A stretch of 40,902 nt of DNA from Chloroflexi bacterium CFX6 (GCA_030263595.1 SZPG01000028.1:1-40902); one strand, 5' to 3'; shown: positions 25,744 to 34,013, counted from the first letter of the stretch. Notes: generated from the sequence alone by a model not told the origin. Made by a program: numbers and translations.

Positions 25744-25781
25744 TGCGTGTTGCGTAGTGCGCGGTGTGTGATGCGTTGATG

Positions 25782-25817
25782 AAGCCCTTGCTGAAATGGC
25801 GGGGGCTTTATCTTTTT
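25782..25817 (+). terminator. Terminator of the exporter operon
   Basis: Stem AAGCCC (25782-25787) with GGGCTT (25803-25808), extended by inner GC pairs, then TATCTTTTTT. The preceding 25744-25780 is a GTG/GCG-rich low-complexity stretch without coding potential. Confidence 0.6.
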
Positions 25818-25949
25818 TCCATATCCCGCCTTGTCTCCTTGTGTACCTGTCTACTCGCCGCCCGCACCCAACGCAAGCCTTCATCGCTCATCCTTCATCT
25901 TTATCTTTTATGGTATCCTTGCGTCAACTTACCCTCTGGAGCGTAATCC

Positions 25950-26585
25950 ATGTACGTAGCCATCGAAGGGGTGATCGGAGTTGGTAAGACCACCCTCGCC
26001 CGCCTTCTGCAACCATCGTTCGACGCCGAAATCCTTCTGGAGGTCTTCGAAGAGAATCCTTTTCTATCCGATTTTTATTCGGACCGCGAGAGATACGCGT
26101 TCCAAACGCAGATCTTCTTTTTGCTGAGCCGTTATCATCAGCAGCGGCGCACGGTCCACGAACTCCTTGCGACCGGAAAGAACCTGATCGCCGATTACAC
26201 CTTCGCCAAGGACGCGCTCTTCGCCCGCATCAACCTCAAGGGCGACGAACTCGACATGTACTACAAGGTGCATGAAGCCCTCGCCGAAAAGATCCAAAAG
26301 CCCGGCCTGCTCGTGTACCTGCAAGCCAGCGACGACACCCTCATGCAGCGCATCGCCCTGCGCGACCGTCCCTACGAACGCCAGATGGAACGCGCCTACA
26401 TCCACGAACTCAACCTTGCCTACGAGGAATTCTTCTCGAAGCCCTTCGACCATACGCCCGTCCTGACGATTGACACGAACAACCTGGACATCGTCCGCAA
26501 CCCCGAACATTTGAAACTGATCGAAAACCGCATCCGACAAAGCCTGAACCTGCCTCCGTTTCAACAGACCTTGCCTTTGCCCTGA
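25950..26585 (+). CDS. Deoxynucleoside kinase family protein
   Basis: A 211-residue P-loop kinase of the dNK/dGK-dCK family. P-loop GVIGVGKTT (7-15), EVFEENPFLSDFY (substrate-binding Glu region), IADYTFAKD, and a lid RDRPYERQMER rich in Arg. It phosphorylates deoxynucleosides in salvage; which base cannot be told. A GGAG sits eight bases before the ATG. An 11-bp hairpin follows the gene. Confidence 0.88.
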   Translation: MYVAIEGVIGVGKTTLARLLQPSFDAEILLEVFEENPFLSDFYSDRERYAFQTQIFFLLSRYHQQRRTVHELLATGKNLIADYTFAKDALFARINLKGDELDMYYKVHEALAEKIQKPGLLVYLQASDDTLMQRIALRDRPYERQMERAYIHELNLAYEEFFSKPFDHTPVLTIDTNNLDIVRNPEHLKLIENRIRQSLNLPPFQQTLPLP

Positions 26586-26603
26586 CATTGTTCTCATGTG
26601 TTG

Positions 26604-26633
26604 GCGTTCTCCAATGGACACGTTGGAGAACGC
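26604..26633. terminator. Hairpin after the deoxynucleoside kinase gene
   Basis: Perfect 11-base-pair stem GCGTTCTCCAA / TTGGAGAACGC with an eight-base loop, lacking a T run. It may be a factor-dependent terminator, an RNA stabiliser or a small repeat. Confidence 0.4.
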
Positions 26634-26662
26634 GTCCCACGCAAATACCAGGATTATTTATC

Positions 26663-27691
26663 ATGCGAGTCACACGCGAATCCCTGATCCGAATCGCCAA
26701 AGAGACCGCGCAAGAACGCGCCTACAACGACGCCGGCATCATCGCCGCGTACCTGACCGGCTCCCTCGCCAACGACGAGCTCGATCCCATGCTCGGCGGC
26801 GCGGCGGACATTGACGTCATCCTCGTTCACAAGGAGGAGCCGAAACACCGCCGCGAGTTCGTCAAACTCACCCCCGACTTCCACGTGGACATCAGTCACC
26901 GCGCCAGGGGGGAGTTCAAGCGTCCGCGCGAATTGAGACTCGATCCCTGGCTGGGATGGGAGATGTACGATCCGATGCTCCTCTACGAGCGCGAGAGATT
27001 CTTCGAGTTCGTGCAGGCAGGCTTGCGCGCGGGATCCGAGTTCAACGCGCCCGCGCCCGCCCTGCAGCGTTCGCGTTCCCTCCTCTCGCACGGACGCCAG
27101 ATATGGCGCGACCTGCTCGAGATCGGCGATACGGTCGCGCCGAAGGACGTGGCGCAATACATGAAGTCGTTGTATCACGCGGTCAACGCGGTGGCGGAGT
27201 TGTCGGGACCGCCCTTGCAGGAGAGGCGTCTGATGCTGGAATTCGCGTCGAGGGCGGAAACAGCCCAACGTCCGGGCATGGACGCGGCGCTTGTCGGCCT
27301 GGTGGGCGCCTCCGCGTTGGAACCGTCCGTCATCCAATCCTGGCTGCCCGATTGGAAACTCGCGTTCGAAGCTGCATCCGAAAGCAGCCGCGTGGACCCG
27401 CGCATTCACCCTGCGCGCGTGAACTATTACGAGAAGGCGATCCGCGCCATGCTCGAAAGCGAAAAACCGCGCGCCGCGCTGTGGTCCCTTTTGCAAACGT
27501 GGACGCTCGCCGTGGACGTGCTGCCCGATCACGCTCTGGATCCGTGGCGCGCCGCGTGCGCTCAACTCGGTTTGACGGCCGCGGGCATGGAGGCGCGCGT
27601 CAACGGATTGGATTATTTCCTCGACGAAGTGGAAGCCCTGCTCGATGAACTGGCGGAGCAATACGGTTTGGAGACCTCGACAAGTTTGTAA
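26663..27691 (+). CDS. Nucleotidyltransferase-fold protein
   Basis: A 342-residue protein. The N-terminal part has a polymerase-beta-like nucleotidyltransferase core: LTGSLAND (32-38), then the Asp pair in ADIDVILVH (Asp 49, Asp 51) and a third acidic strand in FHVDISHR. The C-terminal two thirds are helical and resemble no domain I know. The pattern resembles antibiotic or HEPN/MNT-type transferases, but no HEPN partner is adjacent. The start ATG 26663 lacks a Shine-Dalgarno. Substrate unknown. Confidence 0.75.
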   Translation: MRVTRESLIRIAKETAQERAYNDAGIIAAYLTGSLANDELDPMLGGAADIDVILVHKEEPKHRREFVKLTPDFHVDISHRARGEFKRPRELRLDPWLGWEMYDPMLLYERERFFEFVQAGLRAGSEFNAPAPALQRSRSLLSHGRQIWRDLLEIGDTVAPKDVAQYMKSLYHAVNAVAELSGPPLQERRLMLEFASRAETAQRPGMDAALVGLVGASALEPSVIQSWLPDWKLAFEAASESSRVDPRIHPARVNYYEKAIRAMLESEKPRAALWSLLQTWTLAVDVLPDHALDPWRAACAQLGLTAAGMEARVNGLDYFLDEVEALLDELAEQYGLETSTSL

Positions 27692-27692
27692 A

Positions 27693-27776
27693 ATTGAACC
27701 GCGAAGTTGCGAAGGACGCAAAGATTCTTCAAAAGGTTTTCTTCGCGCTCTTTGTGTCTTCGCGGTGAATCTTCAG
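27693..27776 (+). repeat. Dispersed inverted repeat (CGCGAAG family), copy A
   Basis: Imperfect palindrome running from AACCGCGAAG to CTTCGCGGT with inner arms rich in GCGAAGGACGCAAAG. A second copy in opposite orientation lies at 37307-37372 and matches along both arms. It fills the gap between the nucleotidyltransferase and HD genes. Confidence 0.7.
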
Positions 27777-27784
27777 GAGATTCA

Positions 27785-28381
27785 ATGACCCGCGAGGAAG
27801 CCTTAGCCCTTGTTCGTGAATACGTCAAGAACGAAAACCTGATCAAGCACATGCTCTCGGTGGAAGCCGCCATGCGTTTCTACGCGGAGAAGTTTGCCGA
27901 AGGTGCAGGCGATCTTACTGCCGAGGATGTGGAGCGCTGGGGATTGATCGGTCTGCTCCACGATTTCGATTGGGAAATTCATCCCACGCTCGAGCAGCAC
28001 CCGCAGGAGGGCGCGCCGATCCTGCGCGAGCGCGGCGTCCCCGAAGACATCGTCCAGGATATTTTGAGTCACGCGGATCATTTGAACATGCCGCGCGATA
28101 CGCTGGTGCGCAAAGCCCTGTGCGCCTGCGACGAGATCACGGGGCTGATCACGGCGGTGGCGCTGGTGCGCCCCTCGCGTTCGCTCTACGACCTCGAGCC
28201 TTCGTCGGTCAAAAAGAAGTGGAAGGACAAAGCCTTCGCCGCGGGAACGTCACGCCCCGAAATGGAACTCGCCGCAAAGGAATTCGGCGTCGAACTGTGG
28301 GAACACGTGGGGAACGTGATTCAAGCCATGCGCCGCATTGCGCCCGAACTGGGCTTGGAAGGAAACATTCAACCGAAATGA
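27785..28381 (+). CDS. HD-domain hydrolase
   Basis: A 198-residue protein. His in LIKHMLSVE and the HD pair in GLLHDFDWE, followed by the late His/Asp in LSHADHL and CACDEITGL, fit the HD metal-dependent phosphohydrolase fold (HDIG/YedJ-like). Substrate unknown. The AGGAG ribosome-binding site lies six bases before the ATG. It overlaps the sulfatase start by ATGA, so the two are coupled. Confidence 0.85.
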   Translation: MTREEALALVREYVKNENLIKHMLSVEAAMRFYAEKFAEGAGDLTAEDVERWGLIGLLHDFDWEIHPTLEQHPQEGAPILRERGVPEDIVQDILSHADHLNMPRDTLVRKALCACDEITGLITAVALVRPSRSLYDLEPSSVKKKWKDKAFAAGTSRPEMELAAKEFGVELWEHVGNVIQAMRRIAPELGLEGNIQPK

Positions 28382-29895
28382 CGATTCGCAAAAGGAACGC
28401 CGTTTATCTCCCGACCATCATAGTCCTTATGATGGTTTTATTATCGTGTTCGCCCGCCGCATACACGCCCGAGCCGCCCATCGCTCCCCAACCGCCGCCG
28501 GGCTATGCCCCCTTCATTTTCGATATCGAAGTCGAATCCAGGGCCGCGCGGACGCGCCTGGACGATCCGCGCCCGAACATCATCGTCATCCTGACCGACG
28601 ATCAGCCGTATCATACCGTCGCCTACATGCCCACGGTGACGAACGAACTCGCGCCCAAAGGGGTCAACTTCACGAACGGTTTCGTCACCACGCCGCTGTG
28701 CTGCCCGAGCCGCGTGAGCATCCTCACGGGCGAATATGTCCACAACCACGAGGTCTTCACGAACTCCATGCCGACCGGCGGCGCGGAAAAGTTCGACGAT
28801 TCCTCGTCCATCGCCACGTGGATGAAAGAGGCAGGCTATCGAACGGCGTATTTTGGGAAATACCTGAACGGGTACGAAAGGCTCCAACCCACCGGCGTCG
28901 TCCCGCCGGGCTGGGACGAGTGGCGCGTCTTTCTGGGTCAGGGGGCGGACGACGATGCAGACGCGGGCAGTTTCGAGTATTTCTACAACTTCACCATGTC
29001 CGAGAACGGACAAGTGACCGACTACCCGCGCGATGCGTATTATTTCAGCGCGGACGTGGTCACGCGCGGCGCGGTCAATTACATCCACGAAACGCGGGAC
29101 GCTCCCTTCCTGCTCTTGATCGGTTATTACAACCCGCACTCGCCCTACATTCCCGCCCCGAGACACGAGGGCGCCTTCCGTTCGGGCGCCGGTTGGGATT
29201 GGATCCAGTACCGTCCGCCCAATTTCAACGAGAAGGACATCCACGACAAGCCGGCCTACCTGAGGGATTTCCCGCCTCTTTCCGACGGGGAGGTTGATAC
29301 CGCCCACAAACAGATCCTACGCTCCCTCCTCTCCGTGGACGACGGCGTCGCGTCCGTTTTGAACGCGCTCGATAAAACGGGATTGAAGGAAAAGACCGTC
29401 GTCGTCTTCCTCTCCGATAACGGCATGACCCTGGGAGATCACCGCTTTGGCGTGGACAAGAATTGCGCCTACGAGGCTTGCGTGAAGATTCCGTTCATCG
29501 TGTACGCGCCGGGCATGGTCGAGGCGCGAAGCGACGATCGTCTCGTCGCCAACATTGACCTGGTCCCCACGTTCCTCGAATGGGCGGGGGGCGAAATCCC
29601 CGAAAGCGTGGATGGGAGGAGTCTCGTCCCGCTGCTCGTGGATGCGGATGCGCCGTGGCGCGAAGACCTCCTGCTCGAACACTGGCGCACGGAGGGGGGC
29701 GTGGGTTCGATGATCCCCGAATTTCACGCGGTACGGACGGAGGAATGGAAGTACGTGGAGTATGAGACGGGCGAGAAGGAATTGTACGATCTCGTCAACG
29801 ACCCCTATGAATTGAACAACCTGGCGGGGAAACGAGCCTATCGCGAGATCGAAGCGCGACTGGCGGAGAGGCTGGCTGAACTGAAGCAGGAATAG
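28378..29895 (+). CDS. Sulfatase-family lipoprotein
   Basis: A 505-residue type I sulfatase anchored as a lipoprotein (signal ends LLSC, Cys 24). Metal site: ILTDDQ (71-76). Catalytic CCPSRVSILTG with Cys 108 in the CxPSR motif, the residue converted to formylglycine by an FGE-type enzyme. KYLNGYER and SDNGMTLGDH complete the site. Secreted sulfatases remove sulfate esters from polysaccharides such as glycosaminoglycans or algal glycans. It starts inside the stop of the HD gene and is convergent with the MBOAT operon. Confidence 0.9.
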   Translation: MTIRKRNAVYLPTIIVLMMVLLSCSPAAYTPEPPIAPQPPPGYAPFIFDIEVESRAARTRLDDPRPNIIVILTDDQPYHTVAYMPTVTNELAPKGVNFTNGFVTTPLCCPSRVSILTGEYVHNHEVFTNSMPTGGAEKFDDSSSIATWMKEAGYRTAYFGKYLNGYERLQPTGVVPPGWDEWRVFLGQGADDDADAGSFEYFYNFTMSENGQVTDYPRDAYYFSADVVTRGAVNYIHETRDAPFLLLIGYYNPHSPYIPAPRHEGAFRSGAGWDWIQYRPPNFNEKDIHDKPAYLRDFPPLSDGEVDTAHKQILRSLLSVDDGVASVLNALDKTGLKEKTVVVFLSDNGMTLGDHRFGVDKNCAYEACVKIPFIVYAPGMVEARSDDRLVANIDLVPTFLEWAGGEIPESVDGRSLVPLLVDADAPWREDLLLEHWRTEGGVGSMIPEFHAVRTEEWKYVEYETGEKELYDLVNDPYELNNLAGKRAYREIEARLAERLAELKQE

Positions 29896-29896
29896 A

Positions 29897-31312
29897 TCAC
29901 AAGCCGAACAATTTCGTGAATACGGTTTGCGATAACGAAGGGTCGCTCAACGCAAAAAAGACCCACCCCAGCGCGACAAAATGGAATGTGAGCAATATCC
30001 CGCCGACCTGCAGGGCGGTTTGCAAACGCGGGTTGGTCGAGTTGAACCTCGTCTTTGTGAAATCGCTCCAGCGATTCTGGAGGAAGAGACCCAGTCCGTG
30101 CCACGCGCCCCACAGGATGAAGTTCCAGGTGACGCCGTGCCAGAGACCGATGAGGATCATTGTCGCAAGTTGACCGAGGAGAATCATCGTCCACGCGGGG
30201 AGGGATTTGTAGCCGCGAATCCAGCGGTTGAAGGGATTGAAGAAATACGAGCGGATCCATTGCGTGAGCGTGATGTGCCAACTGTTCCAGAACTGGGTCA
30301 GGTTGGGTTTGGCGTAGGGAGCGAGGAAGTTTTCGGGAAGTTTGATCCCGACCAAGCGCGCGATGCCGATGGCGACGTCCGTGTAGCCGCTGAAGTCGAA
30401 GTAGATTTGGAGTGTGTAAGCGTAGAGGTGGATCCACATCCAGCCTGACGAATTGACTTGCATCGCGAGCGCGTCGTTCAAGGCGATCAACGCCAGCGTG
30501 TCGGCGATCACGAACTTCTTGAACAGCCCGATCGCGATGCGTTGACCGGCAATGAGCGTTTCGTTCTGCGTGAGGATGAACTCATTGCGGAGGTCTTTGA
30601 CGAAGCGTTCGGCGCGGTCAATGGGACCGGCGGACAGCGACGGGAAGAACACAACGTAGGTCGCAAATTCGGGCAGGGAAAGTTCCGGCAGGCGCCCGGT
30701 CTGTTTGTCGCGCAGAACGTGGACGAGGCGGAAGGCGATGTAGGAGATGCCCAGCCAGCGCAGGTCCAGGGCGGAGGCGGTTTCGGTGGGGCGGTTTGTC
30801 AGTTCGCGGAGGAGGCTGCTGGCTTGCAGGGAAAGCGCCGGGGATTTGAGGACGACGAGGATTGCGATGAGGAGGGCGGCGGCGATGGATAAGGCGAGGA
30901 GGGAACGGCGCGCGAAGAAAGTGAATGTGAGAATTAGGAGAGTTGTCGCCGCGAGGAAGGCGATGTATTGGATGAATTGCGGCGGGGTCGTGGCTGTGAG
31001 GATGGGAGCGGGGAGAAGGTAACGGGAAAGGTCAACCAGCGTGACGATGCCGAGGATGATGAATAACCCAGATAAATTTTGTTTTGTCTTCCACGCGCCG
31101 GGTCCCGATATGATGAACCACACCAGAACCACGAGCGCGAGGGAAAGCGATGGGAACCAGAAATCGAACGACCGTAATGGAACGACCGGCTGGAACCAAT
31201 AGACAGCCAGCGCGCTGAGCGCGAGCAGGGAATATGTCCGGGGCGCGCCGCGCGTCAGGACGCCGACCAGGACCGAGGTCAGGATGGAGGCGGCGATCTG
31301 GGTCAGTCCCAT
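29897..31312 (-). CDS. MBOAT-family O-acyltransferase (DltB/AlgI type)
   Basis: A 471-residue polytopic membrane protein. MBOAT hallmarks are SLSAGPIDRAERF (substrate-tunnel loop), FDFSGYTDVAIGIARL, NFLAPY, WNSWHITLTQWIRSY and the catalytic His in IGLWHGVTWNFILWGAWHG. These proteins pass an acyl group across the membrane to an envelope polymer. Its C-terminus ends LSQTVFTKLFGL and does not carry the aromatic hexapeptide found at the end of AlgI-type enzymes; that motif is on the 42-residue protein just upstream. The ATG follows the microprotein stop with no gap. The partner extracellular transferase is not seen in the window. Confidence 0.92.
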   Translation of the reverse strand: MGLTQIAASILTSVLVGVLTRGAPRTYSLLALSALAVYWFQPVVPLRSFDFWFPSLSLALVVLVWFIISGPGAWKTKQNLSGLFIILGIVTLVDLSRYLLPAPILTATTPPQFIQYIAFLAATTLLILTFTFFARRSLLALSIAAALLIAILVVLKSPALSLQASSLLRELTNRPTETASALDLRWLGISYIAFRLVHVLRDKQTGRLPELSLPEFATYVVFFPSLSAGPIDRAERFVKDLRNEFILTQNETLIAGQRIAIGLFKKFVIADTLALIALNDALAMQVNSSGWMWIHLYAYTLQIYFDFSGYTDVAIGIARLVGIKLPENFLAPYAKPNLTQFWNSWHITLTQWIRSYFFNPFNRWIRGYKSLPAWTMILLGQLATMILIGLWHGVTWNFILWGAWHGLGLFLQNRWSDFTKTRFNSTNPRLQTALQVGGILLTFHFVALGWVFFALSDPSLSQTVFTKLFGL

Positions 31313-31441
31313 TTAGAAGCCCTGATAGATCCAGTTGGGGCTGTCGTCGGTGGTGAGGACGATCAACGCGACGGCGATGAGAAACAGGACGATCGCCCAG
31401 ACGTTTTCGGGCGTGAAGAGTCGTTTTAGCGCGTGCCGCAT
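31313..31441 (-). CDS. DltX-like 42-residue membrane microprotein with C-terminal acyl-shuttle motif
   Basis: A 42-residue open frame too short for routine calling. Basic N-terminus MRHALKRLF, one membrane helix (about 14-30, VWAIVLFLIAVALIVL), then an acidic outer segment TTDDSPN ending in WIYQGF at the stop codon. DltX, the DltB partner, is likewise a ~50-residue single-span protein ending FIYNEF, whose Tyr carries the acyl group from MBOAT to the outer transferase. The MBOAT gene follows directly (TAA then ATG), and the start overlaps the upstream lipoprotein by 16 bases. Topology (N-in, C-out), length, motif and neighbour all agree. Similarity was judged by eye. Confidence 0.78.
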   Translation of the reverse strand: MRHALKRLFTPENVWAIVLFLIAVALIVLTTDDSPNWIYQGF

Positions 31442-31812
31442 ACGAGCCAGTCGCCGCCCTGTTCGACGACCTGATAGGTGCGGACGGAGAGATCGAGTTT
31501 CTGGTCTTCGTCGTTGTAGGTGGCGACGATGTTACCGGTGCAAAGGACGAGGGCTGCCTCGCCGTCGGCGCCGGTCTGGGAGCAGGCGACATTTTCGAGC
31601 CGCGCGGTGACCGCCTGGAAGGAATCGAGTTCGATCAGGGCGTCCTCCTCCCATTCGCCGCAGACGAGGGTGGGAAGTTTGTCCGCCTCCTTGTTGACGA
31701 GCGCGTTGAGGTAGTTTTCGACAGCCTGCGCGGGCGCGTCGGTGTTCGAGGAACAAGCCGTCAGGACGATGCCGGCAAGCGCAAGGGCGATAAGCAGGAT
31801 GAGTTTACGCAA
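31426..31812 (-). CDS. Small lipoprotein upstream of the MBOAT pair
   Basis: A 128-residue lipoprotein (signal ends IVLTAC, Cys 20) starting at TTG with GGAGG five bases upstream. The mature part (AVENYLNALVNKEADKLPTLVC, later LSVRTYQVVEQGGDWLVCG) looks like a small NTF2/DUF4878-like fold with three extra cysteines that could form a disulfide. TATAAT at 31849-31844 (minus) is a plausible -10. It opens the lipoprotein-microprotein-MBOAT operon; a role in envelope acylation is inference from position. Confidence 0.75.
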   Translation of the reverse strand: MRKLILLIALALAGIVLTACSSNTDAPAQAVENYLNALVNKEADKLPTLVCGEWEEDALIELDSFQAVTARLENVACSQTGADGEAALVLCTGNIVATYNDEDQKLDLSVRTYQVVEQGGDWLVCGTR

Positions 31813-31971
31813 AGGAACCTCCGAGGATGTTGTTGGAACGAGGATTATAAACTACATGCAACCTGTCATTGCGAACGTATTCGCGTTGCCCGGTGTAAAC
31901 CCCGTGAAGCATCTCCCTCGCTGTATGTGAAGGCGTCTGAAGCCCAGAGAGGCTGGTTTGTGCCTGGCGCC

Positions 31972-32046
31972 GTCATTTCGACGAGGCGGGCGAGGAGAAA
32001 TCTTGCGCTGCCCGGGTCGAAGGTTTCGAGCGCAGCGAGAAATGAC
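31972..32046. repeat. Dispersed inverted repeat (GTCATTTC family)
   Basis: A 75-base element bounded by GTCATTTC and GAAATGAC, with GAGGAGAAATCTTGC inside. A partial TGTCATTGCGA sequence at 31864-31874 belongs to the family seen again at 39737-39840. The gap 31813-32072 has no other visible content. Confidence 0.5.
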
Positions 32047-32072
32047 AATATCAGGGTCTTTCAGACACTCTC

Positions 32073-33653
32073 CTAATTCCGGTTCAACCGCGCAAAGATC
32101 TTTTTATTGCTTTCATAGATTGCCGTGAACTCGCGGAAAAGTTCATCATAAACTCCACGATTTTCGGGATTGGGCGTATAAGTCTTTGCAACCGGCACGC
32201 GCGAGGCGATGTCATCGTATTGGATGAATCCCAACGCGGCGGATGCCAGCAATGCCGCGCCGCGCACATTGACCTCGATCGGATCCTGCATCTGGCGGAT
32301 CGGTCGGTCCATGACATCGGCATGGATCTGGCACCAGACGTCCGACTTTGCCCCGCCGCCGACCATGTTGACGGCTTCGGCGCGCCTCCCGATGAGTCCC
32401 TCCACGTAGCCCAACAGCCAGCGCGAGTTGTACGCCACTCCCTCGAACACGGCGCGGATCATGTGTTCGCGCGTGGTCTGCAACGACTGGTTGAAGAATC
32501 CGCCGCGCACGAAGCGGTCGTCCACAGGCGCGCGTTCGCCGTACAGCCAGGGCAGGAAGATCAGTCTGTTGCTCCCGGCGTGGGTCCGTTCGGCGATGCG
32601 GTCGAAGAGTTGATAGGCGTTCGCGGGCTTTTCATTCGTTGATATTTCATCGTGATGGAAGAAGACGTTATCGCGCAGGTATTGCAAACAGGCGCCCGCG
32701 CATTCCTGCGCGTCGGTGAGCAGGTAGCGTCCTGGTATGGCGGAGGGCAGCGCGGCGATGCTGTGGGTCAGGTCGGTCTTTTTGAACGGAACGTGACACG
32801 TGATCCACGAGGAGGTGCCGACGTAGAGATGCGGTTCAAAGTCGCGCACCGCGCCGGAACCGACCGCGGCGGAGTGAACGTCCGGCGAGCCGATCACCAC
32901 CTGGACGTTTTCGGTCAAGCCCCAGCCGCGCGCGATGTCGGGTTGTAAAATGCCGAGGGTCGAGTTGGCAGGCTGAAGGTCGGGAAGTTTCGAGGCGTCA
33001 ACGTCGGACATCCTGATGAGGCGGGAGTCGTATCTGACGTTTCGAATGTTCCGGTTATCTGTCAGCCAGTGGAGGGAGATCGAAGCGAAGGAAGCGGCAA
33101 ATCGCCCGGTCAGGCGGAGACCGAGGTAGTCTATCGGCTCGAGGAACTTGAATGCTTGCCGATAGGTTTCGGGTTGGGTTTGTTCGAGATGGAGGATGTG
33201 CGCGATGGGGTCCTTGCCCGCAATGGCTGGCGCGCCGCCGGTCAGGCGTATCCACTGGAAAAGTTTTATCGGCGAATAACCCTGAATGTTGATCGCCCCG
33301 CCCGCGATTCGATGGATCTGCGCCCCGCCGCGCGAGTCCATCCAGATGATGGCGTTGCCCAGCGCCTTACCGTCTTTATCCACCGCCACCGTCCCCGCCC
33401 ATTGACCTGTGCAGGCGATGGCGACGATGTCTTTGTTCGCGGCGAGACCTCTTGCGAGCAGGCGTTTTGCAGCACGTTGGATGGCATCCCACCATTCGCT
33501 GGGAGATTGTTCCGCCCCGCCATCGGGAAACAACAGGAGTTTTATTTCCTCGAATTCGCTGCCCAGCATTTCCCCCTGGGACGAGAACAACGCCACCTTC
33601 GGTCCCGACGTGCCGAGATCAATCGCAAGGATGTACTTCTCTCTTGAGGTCAT
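32073..33653 (-). CDS. FGGY-family carbohydrate kinase (xylulokinase-like)
   Basis: A 526-residue sugar kinase. ATP-binding AIDLGTSGPKVALF at the N-terminus, GQWAGTVAVD, IIWMDSRG, then the C-terminal FGGY half with LYVGTSSWI, LPWLYGERAPVDD, VFEGVAYNSRW, NMVGGGAKSDVWCQI and VNVRGAALLAS. Closest in style to xylulokinase (XylB), but no isomerase or transporter is adjacent to confirm the sugar. ATG 33653 has GGGAGG upstream; an earlier in-frame start adds unrelated residues. A LacI-like palindrome lies just upstream. Confidence 0.88.
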   Translation of the reverse strand: MTSREKYILAIDLGTSGPKVALFSSQGEMLGSEFEEIKLLLFPDGGAEQSPSEWWDAIQRAAKRLLARGLAANKDIVAIACTGQWAGTVAVDKDGKALGNAIIWMDSRGGAQIHRIAGGAINIQGYSPIKLFQWIRLTGGAPAIAGKDPIAHILHLEQTQPETYRQAFKFLEPIDYLGLRLTGRFAASFASISLHWLTDNRNIRNVRYDSRLIRMSDVDASKLPDLQPANSTLGILQPDIARGWGLTENVQVVIGSPDVHSAAVGSGAVRDFEPHLYVGTSSWITCHVPFKKTDLTHSIAALPSAIPGRYLLTDAQECAGACLQYLRDNVFFHHDEISTNEKPANAYQLFDRIAERTHAGSNRLIFLPWLYGERAPVDDRFVRGGFFNQSLQTTREHMIRAVFEGVAYNSRWLLGYVEGLIGRRAEAVNMVGGGAKSDVWCQIHADVMDRPIRQMQDPIEVNVRGAALLASAALGFIQYDDIASRVPVAKTYTPNPENRGVYDELFREFTAIYESNKKIFARLNRN

Positions 33654-33674
33654 GCTCCCTCCCAAAATATGTTG

Positions 33675-33689
33675 TTGCGTACATCGCAA
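33675..33689. promoter_or_regulatory. Candidate operator before the FGGY kinase
   Basis: Inverted repeat TTGCG-TACAT-CGCAA, 22 bases upstream of the kinase ATG and flanked by outer GTTGT/ACAAC. Layout suits a LacI- or TetR-type sugar repressor site. No regulator gene is adjacent. Confidence 0.35.
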
Positions 33690-33702
33690 GTATACAACCA
33701 AA

Positions 33703-33727
33703 CAGACCGCGCTCATCACGCGGTCTG
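33703..33727 (-). terminator. Hairpin terminator of the small membrane gene
   Basis: Nine-base-pair stem CAGACCGCG / CGCGGTCTG with a seven-base loop; on the minus strand TTTGGTT follows. It lies between the small membrane protein frame and the FGGY kinase. Confidence 0.5.
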
Positions 33728-33771
33728 ATCATCGAATGGCATGTCGTTCCCACAGTTCCGTTTGGAGCATC

Positions 33772-33954
33772 TTATTTGGCGCCCTTGCCTCCCGTATAAT
33801 AGCCAACCAAAGCGCCGATGATAAGGGTAAGGAAGGAAGTTGCAAAGGTCCTTTGGTCACTGGTGGAGCTTTCCCGAAGAATGATATACGCGCAAAAAAC
33901 GCTGACGATCAGCATCGCGAGGACCGTCAGTACGACGGATCGCGAATTTTGCAA
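33772..33954 (-). CDS. Possible small two-span membrane protein
   Basis: A 60-residue frame if started at TTG 33954: basic start, span VVLTVLAMLIVSVFCAYIIL, loop RESSTSDQRTF, second span SFLTLIIGALVGYYTG and tail GKGAK. The hydrophobic pattern is protein-like, but there is no clear ribosome-binding site and the start is uncertain. A longer start at TTG 34017 would lie inside the sdhB terminator stem and is less likely. Not recognised. Confidence 0.4.
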   Translation of the reverse strand: MQNSRSVVLTVLAMLIVSVFCAYIILRESSTSDQRTFATSFLTLIIGALVGYYTGGKGAK

Positions 33955-33983
33955 GGCTGATGTTGCGCTTGTTGTACAACAAA

Positions 33984-34013
33984 ACAAGCCGCATCCTCGC
34001 AGACACGGCTTGT
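33984..34013 (-). terminator. Intrinsic terminator downstream of sdhB
   Basis: Eight-base-pair stem ACAAGCCG / CGGCTTGT with a 14-base loop; on the minus strand TTTTGTTG follows. It closes the NYN-sdhB transcript. A separate 14-base palindrome TTGTTGTACAACAA overlaps its far side (33970-33983). Confidence 0.65.

Noticed and set aside
26663-27691. HEPN/MNT toxin-antitoxin pair
   Set aside because: The nucleotidyltransferase fold is present but the protein is long and neither neighbour is a HEPN protein.
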